A stretch of DNA of 64,000 nt from Phascolarctobacterium sp. (GCA_017467905.1 JAFUKD010000028.1:24470-88469), one strand, 5' to 3'; positions 17,292 through 26,846 are shown, counted from the stretch's first letter. Numbers and translations are program-made. The notes: generated by a model from the letters alone, not told the origin.

Positions 17292-18086
17292 TCAGCGAGT
17301 AATAATTTTTGCTTCAACTAATTTATTGAACAGCATGTCTACTGCTACATCAACATCTTCTTCGTTGATAATTTCACTGTTGATAACCGGATGTTCCGGA
17401 GTGAAGGATTTTTTAACTTGGGTCGGAGAGCCGGGCAAGCCAACAGTTGCAGGGTCAAGGTTCAAATCTGCAACGGACAGAACAGGAACATTAGCTTTGC
17501 GAGCTTTCATTTTGCCTTTGATGCTTGCAAAACGCGGTTCTTTTTCAGCCTTGGTAACAGTTACCAGCAAAGGAGCAGCACAAGCTACAGTTTGAATACT
17601 GCTTTCGTTTTCGCGTTCAACGATGAATTTGTCTTCAACATAATCAAGCTTCAATGCACCGGTGATTTGGGGAATGCCAAGATGTTCAGCAATTTCCGGA
17701 CCAACTTGCGCAGTGTCGCCGTCAACAGCTTGCTTACCGCAGAGGATAAGGTCGAACTCACCCAAATGCTTAATACCTGCAGACAAAGCAATACTGGTAG
17801 CCAAGGTATCAGAACCAGCCAAAGCTCTATCGCTAATCAGCGCAGCATCATCAGCACCCATAGCGATTGCTTCTTTCAAAACATCAGTAGCCATAGGCAA
17901 GCCCATGGAAAGGCAGGTAACCTTTGCTCCAACTTTGTCTTTCATCATCAAAGCAACTTCCAATGCATGACGATCAAAAGGATTCATAACGTTTTCTACA
18001 CCATCACGCACCAGCGTTCTAGTTTCCGGACAAAATTTAACCTTTTCAACATCCGGCACTTGTTTGATACAAACTAAGATATTCAT
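17292..18086 (-). CDS. etfB: Electron-transfer flavoprotein beta subunit
   Basis: 264 residues from ATG 18086, with a perfect AAGGAGG six bases upstream. The frame stays open 24 codons further, but that is promoter sequence. Motifs: NILVCIKQVPDVEKVKF at the start, NPFDRHALEVAL, CGKQAVDGDTAQVGPEIAE and PLLVTVTKAEKEPRFAS. It pairs with EtfA to bind the FAD and, in bifurcating forms, NADH. First gene of the unit. Confidence 0.96.
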   Translation of the reverse strand: MNILVCIKQVPDVEKVKFCPETRTLVRDGVENVMNPFDRHALEVALMMKDKVGAKVTCLSMGLPMATDVLKEAIAMGADDAALISDRALAGSDTLATSIALSAGIKHLGEFDLILCGKQAVDGDTAQVGPEIAEHLGIPQITGALKLDYVEDKFIVERENESSIQTVACAAPLLVTVTKAEKEPRFASIKGKMKARKANVPVLSVADLNLDPATVGLPGSPTQVKKSFTPEHPVINSEIINEEDVDVAVDMLFNKLVEAKIITR

Positions 18087-18128
18087 GTGTAGCCTCCTTG
18101 TGCTATATAAACAAAATACATTCAGTAT

Positions 18129-18158
18129 ATTGTAACATTTTTTACGCTTGACTTGCAA
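18129..18158 (-). promoter_or_regulatory. Promoter candidate for the etfB-etfA-pyk unit
   Basis: TTGCAA (18153-18158) and TACAAT (18129-18134) are 18 bp apart on the minus strand, in the gap after dnaE. The leader is about 35 bases. Confidence 0.55.
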
Positions 18159-18162
18159 GTCA
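18149..18162. promoter_or_regulatory. 14-bp perfect palindrome over the etfB -35 box
   Basis: TGACTTGCAAGTCA is its own reverse complement and covers the -35 hexamer of the etf promoter. This is a good shape for a dimeric regulator site. The regulator is unknown. Confidence 0.5.
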
Positions 18163-18179
18163 TTAAGCCACTTTCTAAC

Positions 18180-21100
18180 TTAAATAAAGCAGTCCTTTCC
18201 TAAAACTTTCGTGATTTCTTCCTTAAACTTTGCTTTGGTGGAATCAACCCAAAAGCTTTTATCCGTCTTGACAACTTTCTTGGAACCCAGAAGGTGCAGG
18301 TACACCTCGTCGTTACCACTATAGCTTTCAAAAATACGCTTGAGCTCCTTTTGTACCAAGGCGTTTTCCAAATAGGCAGGTATTGCCAAATGCACTTCGG
18401 TAATCTGGTTGGGCAGCTTACGAATATTGCTGGCAATAATTTTTGTCTCCCGCTCATCCGTGTTAAAGCGACCTTCCACATAAATAATATTGTCTTGGAA
18501 AATCTCCTTCACGTTCATACGGAAGCTCTTGGGAAAAACAATAACCTCTATCCTGCCGGTGTGGTCTTCCAAGGTAAGCAGCGCCATGCTTTCTCCCTGC
18601 CTTGTGTTCCTGATGGAACAACTGGTGATGATGCCTGCTATGGTTATGTACTGACCATCCACCACGGCATCTTCATCCTGTAATGTATAAATGGGAGTAA
18701 ACTTTTTCAAAACATCCCGATAATTATCCAGGGGGTGACCAGTTACGAAAAAGCCTATCAGCTCCTTCTCGTTCTGCAGGATATAATCCTGAGGCATCTC
18801 GTCCATTTGGGGCAGAGCAATCTCGTTGACCTCGCTAAAGCTGTTTTCGTCACTAAACAATCCAATCTGACCACTGGCATTATCCCTTTGATAAGCAGCG
18901 CCCAATTCTACAGCCTTGTCCAAAATCGCCATCATCTGGGAACGCTTTACTCCGAAGGAGTCCATGGCTCCACACTTAATCAAATTTTCTACTACCCGCT
19001 TATTTACCAGGCGTGTATTTACGCGACGACAGAAATCTACCAGGCTAACAAATTCCCCATCAGCCTTACGAGTTTCAATGATGGTGCTAACGGCAGCTTC
19101 GCCAACGTTCTTAATGCCGGCTAACCCAAAGCGGACGGAACCATCCTTCATAACGGTAAAGGTAGAACCACTTTCGTTAACATCCGGCGGCAAAATCTTG
19201 ATACCGGAATTGCGGCACTTGGATATGTACCAGCTAATCTTATCAGCATCCGTAATAACGCTGTCCAAGAAGGCAGCCATGTACTGCGCAGGCCAATTAG
19301 CCTTTAAGTAAGCAGTCTGGTACGCAACCAGAGCGTAGGCTACGGAATGGGACTTGTTAAAGCCATAACCTGCAAAGTGTTGCAGGAGGGAGAAAATCTC
19401 ATTACTAAGCCTTTCGGGAATATCATGCAGCTCCTTGGCGCCTTTAATGAAGCCTTCCCGCATGGAGTCCAGCTCCTTCGCCTTCTTCTTACCCATGGCG
19501 CGACGCAATATATCTGCCTGACCAAGACTGAAGCCAGCCAACGCAGAGGTGATTTGCATAACCTGCTCCTGATACAGAATTACACCATAGGTATCCTTGA
19601 GGATGGGTTCCATTAAGGGGTGCAGTATCTTGGCGGTGCGATGTCCGTGCCTGCCTGCGATAAAGTCTTCTGCCATGCCGGTACCCAAAGGTCCGGGACG
19701 GTAGAGAGCAACAAGGGGAATTAAATCCTCGAAGCTTTCCGGCGCCAAATCTACTACTAATTTAGTAATACCCTTAGATTCCAGCTGGAACACCCCGTAG
19801 GTATCGCCGGCACGCAGCATGCTACAGGTTTTTGCATCATCCAGGGGAATGTTATCTATATCAACTACTTCGCCAGTTGTTTCTTCTATATTACGAATAG
19901 CATCACCGATGACGGTCAAGGTACGCAAGCCCAGGAAGTCCATCTTCAAAAGTCCTAAGCCTTCAAGCTTATCCTTATCATACTGGGTGATGACGGAGCC
20001 TTCCGCGCCTAACTGCAGGGGAACGTAATCCTTTAGGTCTGCCGGGGCGATGATTACACCGGCAGCGTGAGTACCTACATTACGTGGCATACCCTCCACA
20101 CTTTTGGCAAGGTCTATAAGGCGACGCACCTCCGGGTCGGTTTCGTACAAGCCACGCAAATCATTGCTGACACGCAGCGCTTTATCTAAAGTGATTCCTA
20201 ATTCCTTGGGAATCATCTTGGCAACCTTGTCACCGGTGCTATAGCTTAGCCCCAGTGCCCTGCTAACGTCACGCACTGCTGCCCTTGCCTGCAGGGTTCC
20301 ATAGGTAATTATCTGCGCCACGCGGTCCTGCCCGTAGCGTCGGACAACGTAATCTAAAACCTTATCCCTCTTTACATAGCAAAAATCCGTATCAATATCG
20401 GGCATGCTTACACGTTCCGGGTTCAGGAAACGTTCAAAGAGTAAATTATAACGTAAGGGGTCAATATTGGTAATGCCCAAAAGATAGGCAACAATGCTGC
20501 CTGCGGCACTACCACGACCTGGGCCAACTAAAATTTCGTGTTCACGACAGTATTTAATAAAATCCCATACAATCAAAAAGTAACAGGCATAACCCATCTG
20601 GTTAATGATTTGCAGCTCAAAATCCAGCCTTTGGTTTACCACTGCATCAGCATTGGGATATTTTTTCTCTAAGCTTTCTAAACATAAATGGTGCAGGTAG
20701 CTTGCAGCATCGAAGCCTTCCGGCACACCAAACTCCGGTAAAAGCAGATGTCCAAACTCCAGCTCTACATTACAGCGCTCCGCAATGATTTGCGTATTGG
20801 TAAGAGCCTCCGGACAATCAGGAAACTTCTCTGCCATTTCCTCGTAGCTTTTCAAATAGAACTGGTCATTAGGAAAACGCATACGGTTGGGCTCGTCCAC
20901 AGTGCTGGTAGTTTGAATACACAGCAGCACATCCTGAGCCTCTGCATCCTGACGGCGCACGTAATGCAGGTCATTAGTAGCAACTAATTTTAAATCATAT
21001 TCCTGCGCCAGCTTGCGCAAGGCTCTGTTAACCTTATGCTCCTCATTTAAATCATGGTTTTGTACTTCCAGAAAGTAGTTGTCCCTGCCAAAAATTTCCA

Positions 21101-21581
21101 AGTGCTCCTCAATGCAGCGACGCGCTCCATCCATATTATCCTGTTGAATAAGTACGGGAAGCTCTCCGGCAATGCAGGCACTAAGGCAAATAATACCCTT
21201 GCTATGGGCACGCAGAATATCCTTGTCCACACGGGGCTTGTAGTAGAATCCTTCCAGCTGTGCCAAGGAAACTATCTTCATTAAATTATGGTAGCCTTCC
21301 ATGTTTTCTGCCAACAGTATTAAATGGAAGAGACCTCGGTTGTTGCGCTCTAAGTGAGAGCCACTGGTAACGTAAACCTCGCAGCCCAAAATAGGCTTGA
21401 TTCCCTGTTTCTTACATTCCTCGTAAAAATCAACAGCACCATACATTACACCGTGGTCAGTAATGGCAAGGCTTTTCATACCTAACGTCTTGGCGTAGCT
21501 AACAAGGTCCGGAATCTTAGATGCTCCGTCTAAAAGGCTATATTGAGTATGTACATGTAAATGAGTAAAGTTAGAAGTCAT
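18180..21581 (-). CDS. dnaE: DNA polymerase III alpha subunit
   Basis: 1133 residues, normal length for DnaE. It begins with the PHP domain (HLHVHTQYSLLDGASKI, with a later AITDHGVMYG). The polymerase core has GPGRGSAAGSIVAYLLGI and the catalytic aspartates in MPDIDTDFCYVKRD, then GTHAAGVIIAP and FLGLRTLTVI. The C-terminal part has the OB-fold (ITIAGIITSCSIRN). It copies DNA at the replication fork in the cytoplasm. The gene follows the symporter gene by 61 bases occupied by a double hairpin, which may tune read-through. The etf promoter sits directly after its stop. Confidence 0.98.
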   Translation of the reverse strand: MTSNFTHLHVHTQYSLLDGASKIPDLVSYAKTLGMKSLAITDHGVMYGAVDFYEECKKQGIKPILGCEVYVTSGSHLERNNRGLFHLILLAENMEGYHNLMKIVSLAQLEGFYYKPRVDKDILRAHSKGIICLSACIAGELPVLIQQDNMDGARRCIEEHLEIFGRDNYFLEVQNHDLNEEHKVNRALRKLAQEYDLKLVATNDLHYVRRQDAEAQDVLLCIQTTSTVDEPNRMRFPNDQFYLKSYEEMAEKFPDCPEALTNTQIIAERCNVELEFGHLLLPEFGVPEGFDAASYLHHLCLESLEKKYPNADAVVNQRLDFELQIINQMGYACYFLIVWDFIKYCREHEILVGPGRGSAAGSIVAYLLGITNIDPLRYNLLFERFLNPERVSMPDIDTDFCYVKRDKVLDYVVRRYGQDRVAQIITYGTLQARAAVRDVSRALGLSYSTGDKVAKMIPKELGITLDKALRVSNDLRGLYETDPEVRRLIDLAKSVEGMPRNVGTHAAGVIIAPADLKDYVPLQLGAEGSVITQYDKDKLEGLGLLKMDFLGLRTLTVIGDAIRNIEETTGEVVDIDNIPLDDAKTCSMLRAGDTYGVFQLESKGITKLVVDLAPESFEDLIPLVALYRPGPLGTGMAEDFIAGRHGHRTAKILHPLMEPILKDTYGVILYQEQVMQITSALAGFSLGQADILRRAMGKKKAKELDSMREGFIKGAKELHDIPERLSNEIFSLLQHFAGYGFNKSHSVAYALVAYQTAYLKANWPAQYMAAFLDSVITDADKISWYISKCRNSGIKILPPDVNESGSTFTVMKDGSVRFGLAGIKNVGEAAVSTIIETRKADGEFVSLVDFCRRVNTRLVNKRVVENLIKCGAMDSFGVKRSQMMAILDKAVELGAAYQRDNASGQIGLFSDENSFSEVNEIALPQMDEMPQDYILQNEKELIGFFVTGHPLDNYRDVLKKFTPIYTLQDEDAVVDGQYITIAGIITSCSIRNTRQGESMALLTLEDHTGRIEVIVFPKSFRMNVKEIFQDNIIYVEGRFNTDERETKIIASNIRKLPNQITEVHLAIPAYLENALVQKELKRIFESYSGNDEVYLHLLGSKKVVKTDKSFWVDSTKAKFKEEITKVLGKDCFI

Positions 21582-21593
21582 ATAATCCTCTAA

Positions 21594-21640
21594 ACCCCTC
21601 AGTCACCTTCGGTGACAGCTCCCCTTTCAGGGGCGCCAAG
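21594..21640. repeat. Intergenic double-hairpin element
   Basis: Two adjacent perfect dyads: GTCACC-TTC-GGTGAC (21602-21616) and CCCCT-TTC-AGGGG (21621-21633). The layout CAG-dyad-AGCTCCC-dyad recalls REP-like or Firmicute intergenic hairpin repeats. A second element of the same design lies at 30330-30370. There is no T-run after it, so it is not a normal terminator. Confidence 0.55.
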
Positions 21641-21642
21641 GG

Positions 21643-23019
21643 TTATTTCTTATTATTTACAAATAATCCTGGAAGCAGGAACAATAAATTGCACGCCAAC
21701 GCCGGGAACAAGCCGTTAATATTCCAAGGCGCCACATACTTCCACAGGCAGGCAACAGCAATGCCGCCAATAATCGCCATCACGCCAAGCTTGCGCTGCA
21801 CCCTACCAGGAAAGAACACGGCAAAGGTCAGAGGCAGGAAGATACCGCTGCCACGCAACGCCATGGAAAGGTAGTTCCATTCTAAAACAGAGCTATCTAA
21901 ATGGAAGAAAACAAACACTATAGCGCAAATCGTTACCAAAAGAACGCTAATGCGGCTTGCCCACAACAGATTGACGGAGCTTGCACCCTTCCATAAATTT
22001 TTAATCAGGTCACGAGAAATCATAGTGCCAACGCCTAAAGCCAAGCCTGACAAAGACCCCATGGCAGAAATCAAAATTGCGCCCAAGCCAATGCCGCCCA
22101 GCCAGTCAGGCAGGTAAGTTACAAGATACAGGGGAAGTGCATCAATGGAGTTAATCTCCGGATGCTGCACACTCATAAACATACCAATCATTACAGAGGG
22201 CAAGCCTACGGGGATCACCACAAGCGCCGCGGCAATACAGCCGGCAGCCGCAGTCTTGCTATCCTTGGCGCTAAAGATGGACTGCACATAAGTCTGGGTA
22301 GAGATTACGCCCACAATCATAGAAGCCAGACTGAACAAGCCATCCTCTACTCCACGTCCGAAAAGGCTGAACCAAGGCTGAGCAGGGAAAGCAGCCTGCA
22401 AGCCCTGCCATTGCCCCATCTCCAAATAACTAAGGATACCGCCTACGAAGATGGTAGCAAAAATCAAAATTATCTTTAGCAAGCCAGCCATCCCTGCCCC
22501 GCTAATGCCGCCAAAGAACACAATGGCAATGGTCAAAAGCAGAACAATGACGCCGCTGGCTTCAATACTTACATTAAAAAGACCGGACACCAAACTTAAC
22601 GCAGTCAAGGTGCTGGCAACAATGCTAAAGAAAATACCTGCCGAAGCAGAGATGCTGGTGAAAGGCCCCGCCACCTTACCGTAGTTACCAACCAAAAATT
22701 CGCTTACCGTAGTAAGCCCACTGCGGCGCAAGGGTACTGCATAAAAGATTGCCATAATAATTAGAGCAATACCGCTGCCCAAGGTAAACCACCAGGCAGT
22801 CAAGCCTAGCTTGTACCCCAGCTGAGCAGTGCCAACAGTGGCAGCACCGCCTACAATAGTACCAATTATACTTCCGGCAACAATGCCAATGCCCGCACTA
22901 CGCCCGCCAACATTGTAGTCGTCAGCAGACTTTATCTTACGGGCAGCAATGATTCCCGGTAGAATAGTTACCGCTAAAGTCAAGACCAAACTTAAAACAT
23001 GTATAAAAGATAGTTCCAT
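21643..23019 (-). CDS. Sodium:solute symporter family transporter
   Basis: 458 residues with about 13 membrane helices of the SSS family (LeuT fold). Visible landmarks: the N-terminal ARKIKSADDYNVGGRSAG, SIIGTIVGGAATVGTAQLGYKLG, and the later ISAMGSLSGLALGVGTMISRD. These transporters use the sodium gradient to import sugars, amino acids or organic anions; the substrate here is not predictable. It is first in a probable two-gene minus-strand unit with dnaE, an unusual pairing that may be accidental. Confidence 0.9.
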   Translation of the reverse strand: MELSFIHVLSLVLTLAVTILPGIIAARKIKSADDYNVGGRSAGIGIVAGSIIGTIVGGAATVGTAQLGYKLGLTAWWFTLGSGIALIIMAIFYAVPLRRSGLTTVSEFLVGNYGKVAGPFTSISASAGIFFSIVASTLTALSLVSGLFNVSIEASGVIVLLLTIAIVFFGGISGAGMAGLLKIILIFATIFVGGILSYLEMGQWQGLQAAFPAQPWFSLFGRGVEDGLFSLASMIVGVISTQTYVQSIFSAKDSKTAAAGCIAAALVVIPVGLPSVMIGMFMSVQHPEINSIDALPLYLVTYLPDWLGGIGLGAILISAMGSLSGLALGVGTMISRDLIKNLWKGASSVNLLWASRISVLLVTICAIVFVFFHLDSSVLEWNYLSMALRGSGIFLPLTFAVFFPGRVQRKLGVMAIIGGIAVACLWKYVAPWNINGLFPALACNLLFLLPGLFVNNKK

Positions 23020-23168
23020 CCAAATTCACCAGCTTCAAAAAATTTCTTCATTATAAGTATACCACATCATTTTCAAAAGAGTGGCACTAAAAATTGCACA
23101 GGCATCTTCTTTTTGCCAAGCCTTTAATCTGCCACTTAAAAGCGTTTCAAGCGTAACACTTTTTCCGT

Positions 23169-23198
23169 TTGCCAAAGTGAATGAAAGTGGGGTATAAT
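23169..23198 (+). promoter_or_regulatory. Sigma-A promoter of the hydrogenase operon
   Basis: TTGCCA (23169-23174) and TATAAT (23193-23198) are separated by 18 bp. The leader is about 70 bases and ends in GGAGGAG six bases before the ATG. A short TTGTG-TC-CACAA dyad at 23231-23242 lies in it. Confidence 0.65.
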
Positions 23199-23274
23199 TA
23201 GTATTACGCCAGTATTAGGCATACTATACCTTGTGTCCACAACTTTATTCTGATAAATATTTTGGAGGAGAAAT

Positions 23275-25125
23275 ATGAGTCGTTTAAAAATCGAAACACC
23301 TGACCAAGCGCAACTGACCGTTGAACGTCTTTACAAAGACCTTGAACGTCATATCATCGCCAGCCCTCCGGGACTGTGCCCCGTTGATTTGCAGTTGTCC
23401 TTCTTGAAGGTTTGCCACGCGCAAACCTGCGGTAAGTGTACCCCCTGTCGCGTTGGCTTAGGTCAATTACAAAAATTACTGGAAAGCATCTTAGACGGCA
23501 AAGCTTCCATGAAAACCTTGGAACTCATTGAATCCACAGCTAAAAACATCATGGACTCTGCAGACTGCGCCATTGGCTACGAAGCAGCCCATATGGTTCT
23601 GGCAGGCATGGAAGGCTTCAAAGATGACTACATCCACCACATCAAAACCAGTAAATGCAATAGCCGCATCCACAATTCCATTCCCTGCGTTGCCCTGTGC
23701 CCTGCGCAGGTTGATATTCCCGGTTACATTGCCCTCGTTGGCGAAGGCCGTTACGCTGATGCAGTAAAGCTCATCCGCAAAGACAATCCCTTCCCCACAG
23801 CTTGCGCCCTTATTTGCGAGCACCCCTGCGAAGCGCGTTGCCGTCGTAACATGATTGATGCAGCCATTAACATTCGCGGCTTGAAACGTATGGCAGTGGA
23901 TAACGCTCCTGCAAACACTGTTCCCGTTCCGGAAAAGGCAGAAGCTACCGGCAAACGCATTGCCATTATCGGCGGTGGTCCCAGTGGTTTATCCGCAGCT
24001 TACTATTTAGAGCTGATGGGTCATCACGCTGTAGTATTTGAATCTAAAAGCAGACTGGGCGGCATGCTCCGCTATGGCATTCCCAGCTACCGCTTCCCCC
24101 GCGAAAGACTGGACCAAGATATTGAAGCCATCCTTTCCACCGGCGTTGAAGTGCATTTAAACAGCAAGATTGGCAATGGCGAAGGCGAAATTCCCTTCGA
24201 CAAGCTGCGCGAGGAATACGATGCAGTTTATATTGCCATTGGCGCTCACGAAGACAAAAAGGTTGGCATTGAAGGCGAAGATTCCAAAGGCGTAATCTCC
24301 GCTGTAGAAATGCTCCGCTCCATTGGCGAAGACCAAATGCCTGACTTTAAAGATAAAAATGTTGTAGTTATCGGTGGCGGTAACGTTGCCATGGACTGCA
24401 CCCGCAGCTCCATCCGTTTAGGCGCTAAGAAGGTAACCATCGCTTACCGCCGTCGCCAAGATGACATGACCGCTCTTCCCGAAGAAATAGAAGGTGCTAT
24501 TGCCGAAGGTGCAGAGCTGTACGAACTGAAAGCTCCTCATAAGATTGAAGCTGACGAAAACGGCAGCGTAACCGCGCTGTGGGCAGAACCGCAAATCATC
24601 GGCCCCATTGATGCTTGGGGACGTGCTCGCCCCATCCGCGCAGACCTTCCTTTGGAGCGCATCCCCTGCGACGTAATTGTTGTAGCAATCGGTCAAGGCG
24701 TAGAGCTGCGCCCCTTCGAAGAAGCAGGCGTAAAAGTTAAACGCGGCAGCATTGCAGCTTTAGAAACCGGCGAGCTTGCAGATAGCAGTGGTGTCTTTGC
24801 CGGCGGCGACTGCGTAACCGGTCCTGCAACTGTAATCCGCGCTATCGCAGCAGGTAAGGTTGCAGCAGCAAATATTGACGACTACCTTGGCTTCGACCAT
24901 GTAATCTCCTGTGATGTAGAAATTCCCCCTGTGGAATTGGCAGATAAAGAACCCTGCGGACGTATTCAGATGAAGGAAAAGGAAGCAGGCGAACGTAAAA
25001 CTAATTTTGAAGAATTTGAATGTGGCATGACAGTGCAAGAAGCCTGCCAAGAAGCAGGACGTTGCCTGCGCTGTGACAAATTCGGTTTAAGCTCTTTGAA
25101 AGGAGGCCGTACTTTCACATGGTAA
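23275..25125 (+). CDS. NuoF-C-terminus/GltD-like FAD flavoprotein, electron partner of the hydrogenase
   Basis: 616 residues, a fusion. Residues 1-115 match the iron-sulfur end of NuoF/HydB (CGKCTPCRVG with Cys52, 55 and 58, plus Cys98). Residues 130-600 match the small subunit of glutamate synthase and related FAD/NAD(P)H oxidoreductases: iron-sulfur stretch LCPAQVDIPGYI...CEHPCEARCRRN, FAD site IIGGGPSGLSAAYYLELMG, and a second nucleotide site VVIGGGNVAMDC. A CLRCD pair is near the C terminus. It has no NuoF NADH/FMN domain. It likely moves electrons between NAD(P)H and the hydrogenase encoded next, whose start it overlaps by seven bases. Confidence 0.88.
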   Translation: MSRLKIETPDQAQLTVERLYKDLERHIIASPPGLCPVDLQLSFLKVCHAQTCGKCTPCRVGLGQLQKLLESILDGKASMKTLELIESTAKNIMDSADCAIGYEAAHMVLAGMEGFKDDYIHHIKTSKCNSRIHNSIPCVALCPAQVDIPGYIALVGEGRYADAVKLIRKDNPFPTACALICEHPCEARCRRNMIDAAINIRGLKRMAVDNAPANTVPVPEKAEATGKRIAIIGGGPSGLSAAYYLELMGHHAVVFESKSRLGGMLRYGIPSYRFPRERLDQDIEAILSTGVEVHLNSKIGNGEGEIPFDKLREEYDAVYIAIGAHEDKKVGIEGEDSKGVISAVEMLRSIGEDQMPDFKDKNVVVIGGGNVAMDCTRSSIRLGAKKVTIAYRRRQDDMTALPEEIEGAIAEGAELYELKAPHKIEADENGSVTALWAEPQIIGPIDAWGRARPIRADLPLERIPCDVIVVAIGQGVELRPFEEAGVKVKRGSIAALETGELADSSGVFAGGDCVTGPATVIRAIAAGKVAAANIDDYLGFDHVISCDVEIPPVELADKEPCGRIQMKEKEAGERKTNFEEFECGMTVQEACQEAGRCLRCDKFGLSSLKGGRTFTW

Positions 25126-26846
25126 ACTTAACTATTGATGGTAAAAAAGTAACTGCCCCCAAGGGAGCAACCATTATGCAGGCAGCTGATGCTGTTGGCA
25201 TCCGCATCCCCCGCCTGTGCTATTTGGAAGGCATCAACGAAATTAGTGCCTGCAAAGTTTGCGTTGTAGAAGTGCAGGGCAAGCCCAAGCTGGTAACTGC
25301 CTGCAGCACTCCTGTGCAAGAAGGCATTGTTGTTTACACCAACTCTCCTAAAGTACGAGCGGTGCGTCGCACCAATGTGGAGCTGATTCTTTCCCAACAC
25401 GATTGCCTGTGCGCAACCTGTATCCGTAGCGGCAACTGCTCCTTGCAAACCTTGGCTAACGACTTGGGTATCTTTGAGCTCCCCTACGAAAAAGACATTG
25501 TAGATATTCCCTGGGATAAAGATTTCCCCTTGATTAGAGATTCCAAAAAATGCATCAAGTGCATGCGCTGCATCCAAATTTGTGACAAGGTACAAGGCTT
25601 GAACATCTGGGACTTGGTAAACACCGGTGGACGTACTACTGTAGATGTTGCCCAAAAATTCCCCAATATTGCCCAATCCGATTGCAGCCTGTGCGGACAG
25701 TGCATTACCCATTGCCCCGTTGGTGCTCTTAAAGAGCGTAACGACGTTCCGAAAATCTTTGAAGTGCTGGCAAATCCTGACAAAGTAACCGTAGTACAGG
25801 TTGCTCCCGCAGTGCGTACTGCCTGGGGCGAAGCCCTTGGCTTGCCTAAGGAGCAATTCACCGAAGGCATGATGGTAGCTGCCCTTAAACAAATTGGCTT
25901 CGATTACGTTTTCGATACCAGCTTTGCCGCAGACGTTACCATTATGGAAGAAGGCAGTGAACTCTTGGAACGCTTGGCAGAAGCAGATAAACATCCTTGG
26001 CCCATGTTCACCTCCTGCTGCCCCGGCTGGGTAAGCTATGTTAGCAAAAAATATCCTGCCTTCCTGCCCAATCTTTCCAGCACCAAATCCCCCCAACAAA
26101 TCTTTGGTGCTTTGACTAAAACCTACTTCGCTCAACAAAAAGGCATTGATGCTAAAGATATTTGCTCCATCTCCATTATGCCCTGCGTATCTAAAAAGCG
26201 CGAGGCTGCACTGTTCTCCATGCGTAGCAGTGGCGTACCCGACGTTGACATTGTCCTCACCACTCGCGAGCTGGCTCGCCTGATTAAGGCAGAACATATC
26301 AACATCGCCACCCTCGAATCCATGGAATTTGATAGTCCCTTGGGTAGCAGCACCGGCGCCGCAGTAATCTTTGGTGCTACCGGTGGCGTTATGGAAGCTG
26401 CGCTTCGTACGGCTTACGCTGTTGTGGAAGGCAAGGAAGCTCCGCTCAACGCCTTTGTAGATGTGCGTGGCGATGCTGAACGCAGAGAAGCAAACTTCCA
26501 ACTGGGCGACAGAGTTGTACGTACCTGCACCGTTAGCGGTTTGGGCAATGCAGGCAGATTGATGGATGACATCAAGGCAGGCAAAGTAGCTTATGACTTC
26601 GTGGAAGTTATGGCGTGCCCCGGCGGTTGTGTTGGTGGCGGCGGCCAACCCATCCATGATGGACAAGAGCTTGCTTGCAGCCGCGGTGCGAAGCTGTACG
26701 ACCTGGATGAAAAACGTACCCTGCGCCAATCCCACAATAATCCTGACGTGCAGGAAGTTTATACTAACTTCTTGGAAAACCCCCTCAGCCACTTGGCAGA
26801 AGAACTGCTCCACTCCAACCACGTCAAAGAAAAGAATTATAAATAA
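25119..26846 (+). CDS. hydA: [FeFe] hydrogenase, group A (glutamate-synthase-linked type)
   Basis: 575 residues. In order: [2Fe-2S] domain (Cys34, 45, 48, 62), His-ligated [4Fe-4S] site (His94, Cys98, 101, 107), two [4Fe-4S] clusters (Cys145/148/151/155 and Cys189/192/195/199), then the H-cluster domain. All three H-cluster signatures are intact: L1 FTSCCPGWV (Cys300), L2 IMPCVSKKRE (Cys356), L3 VMACPGGCVGGGGQP (Cys500, 504). It makes or oxidises H2 in the cytoplasm; no signal peptide. Neighbourhood with a GltD-like protein matches the group A2 described in hydrogenase classifications. The maturases hydE, hydF and hydG are not in this window. Confidence 0.97.
   Translation: MVNLTIDGKKVTAPKGATIMQAADAVGIRIPRLCYLEGINEISACKVCVVEVQGKPKLVTACSTPVQEGIVVYTNSPKVRAVRRTNVELILSQHDCLCATCIRSGNCSLQTLANDLGIFELPYEKDIVDIPWDKDFPLIRDSKKCIKCMRCIQICDKVQGLNIWDLVNTGGRTTVDVAQKFPNIAQSDCSLCGQCITHCPVGALKERNDVPKIFEVLANPDKVTVVQVAPAVRTAWGEALGLPKEQFTEGMMVAALKQIGFDYVFDTSFAADVTIMEEGSELLERLAEADKHPWPMFTSCCPGWVSYVSKKYPAFLPNLSSTKSPQQIFGALTKTYFAQQKGIDAKDICSISIMPCVSKKREAALFSMRSSGVPDVDIVLTTRELARLIKAEHINIATLESMEFDSPLGSSTGAAVIFGATGGVMEAALRTAYAVVEGKEAPLNAFVDVRGDAERREANFQLGDRVVRTCTVSGLGNAGRLMDDIKAGKVAYDFVEVMACPGGCVGGGGQPIHDGQELACSRGAKLYDLDEKRTLRQSHNNPDVQEVYTNFLENPLSHLAEELLHSNHVKEKNYK

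Noticed and set aside
21594..21640. Rho-independent terminator after the symporter gene
   Set aside because: Two stable dyads but no T-run on either strand; better described as a repeat-like double hairpin.
23231..23242. TTGTG-TC-CACAA as a Rex (NADH-sensing) operator before the hydrogenase genes
   Set aside because: Rex sites need the longer TTGTGAA-N4-TTCACAA form; the centre here is only two bases, so it is too short to call.
25128..26822. Long minus-strand open frame opposite hydA
   Set aside because: hydA carries every cluster motif; the reverse frame is an accident of codon use.
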